Positions 63,408 through 64,000 of a stretch of DNA of 64,000 nt are shown here, piece after piece. The notes below the pieces were generated by a model, which was given only the letters and a program-made list of their open reading frames with translations, did not search any database and was not told the DNA's origin. The translations under genes were made by a program, and so were the position numbers. Each line of letters opens with the position of its first letter. The first letter of the stretch is position 1. This DNA is from Ptychodera flava (Eukaryota > Hemichordata > Enteropneusta > Ptychoderidae), in assembly GCF_041260155.1 (NCBI RefSeq), contig NC_091947.1:31584528-31648527 (forward strand), given 5' to 3'.

Positions 63408-64000
63408 CTGATTGAGAGAAAGGAAAAGAGCCAGTGATTAACCCTTCCACCAACATGGTTTGGCCCAAACCTATTGTTATCAATGGTGAGTGTGGACCTG
63501 TTTATTCCAGGGAATAGGGGTGAACAGGTTAATATAGATGTGAGATCATATAATGAACTGCTATTACGTTTTGAAGCAGTGTCTTGATTTACAAGGTTCA
63601 TTTTTCAGCCTGAATCATATTCATAGTACAATATCTTGTTTTTTGAATAGGATAATGTACTTCCACACACTAGTGAATGTCTAATTTCTTTGATTTTTTC
63701 AGTTTGTGTTGGGGTGACAGTGTATCTGTTGCTGGATTTCAGTTTTTCATCTTCTTAGAATTTTGCGTTTCACATTTTTGAAATGAAATCAGTGAGTGAC
63801 AAGTAGTGGTGTAACATTTAACACACAGTTTTGCACAGGTACAGGAACTTGAATTCATGAATGAATATGATTGCATCACACTAAGGGCTGACCTGTAGTT
63901 CTTGACTCTCTGATACATGTTACAAAGTTCAGAAACTTACTTTTCTCGATATGCCTTTTCCTAATCATTTGTTTTGCATATTCCACATTTATTGAATTCT
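63408..64000 (-). other. SNRNP200: SNRNP200 intron running off the window
   Basis: No further SNRNP200 exon could be found up to the right edge, so the preceding exon lies outside. The only feature is the MITE at 63438-63532. Confidence 0.7.
63438..63532 (+). mobile_element. TTAA-ended 95-bp MITE, copy C
   Basis: It starts TTAACCCTTCC and ends GAACAGGTTAA, with the core TGGTTTGGCCCAAACC. It aligns along its length with copy A (7820-7913, opposite strand) and copy B (57740-57831). It is the best preserved of the three. It lies in an SNRNP200 intron. Confidence 0.78.

Overview
The window is animal nuclear DNA. It is AT-rich, carries spliced genes with GT-AG introns and numerous short inverted-repeat (MITE-like) elements, and encodes full-length orthologues of conserved animal proteins. 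The gene content and style (one-exon TRIM-NHL gene, moderately short introns, many non-autonomous DNA transposons, a CR1/jockey-type LINE fossil) suggest an invertebrate deuterostome such as a hemichordate, amphioxus or echinoderm. Which of these cannot be settled from sequence alone.

Layout. 1-16 kb is mostly gene-poor. It holds a truncated repeat at the left edge, a broken LINE (about 2.28-4.2 kb, minus), a possible orphan first coding exon (4416-4484, plus), a 94-bp TTAA-ended MITE, a 910-bp foldback element (11334-12243) and, at 14.36-16.46 kb on the minus strand, an intact one-exon TRIM-NHL ubiquitin ligase of 697 residues. 18-19.4 kb is a cluster of inverted-repeat elements, one nested inside another. 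23.4-31.6 kb (minus) is a complete six-exon STARD7 gene (415 aa). It faces a complete 38-exon CFAP43 gene (32.1-56.8 kb, plus, 1746 aa) across a 522-bp head-to-head promoter. At the right, in convergent orientation, are the last five exons of SNRNP200 (minus, 60.8-63.4 kb); the rest of that gene lies beyond the window.

The genes act in unrelated processes: ubiquitin transfer, phosphatidylcholine delivery to mitochondria, tethering of an axonemal dynein, and spliceosome activation. What links them is position. STARD7 and SNRNP200 are also close neighbours on human chromosome 2q11.2, so this looks like an old linkage block into which CFAP43 has moved or from which it was lost in vertebrates. 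I assembled the exon models by hand; each has consistent reading phase and an open frame from end to end.

I found no convincing new biological system. The best leads are the bidirectional STARD7/CFAP43 promoter with an RFX X-box-like motif, the conserved gene linkage, two different DNA elements with 7-bp target duplications, the foldback element built from nested palindromes, three symmetric mini-exons in CFAP43, and the orphan exon at 4.4 kb.
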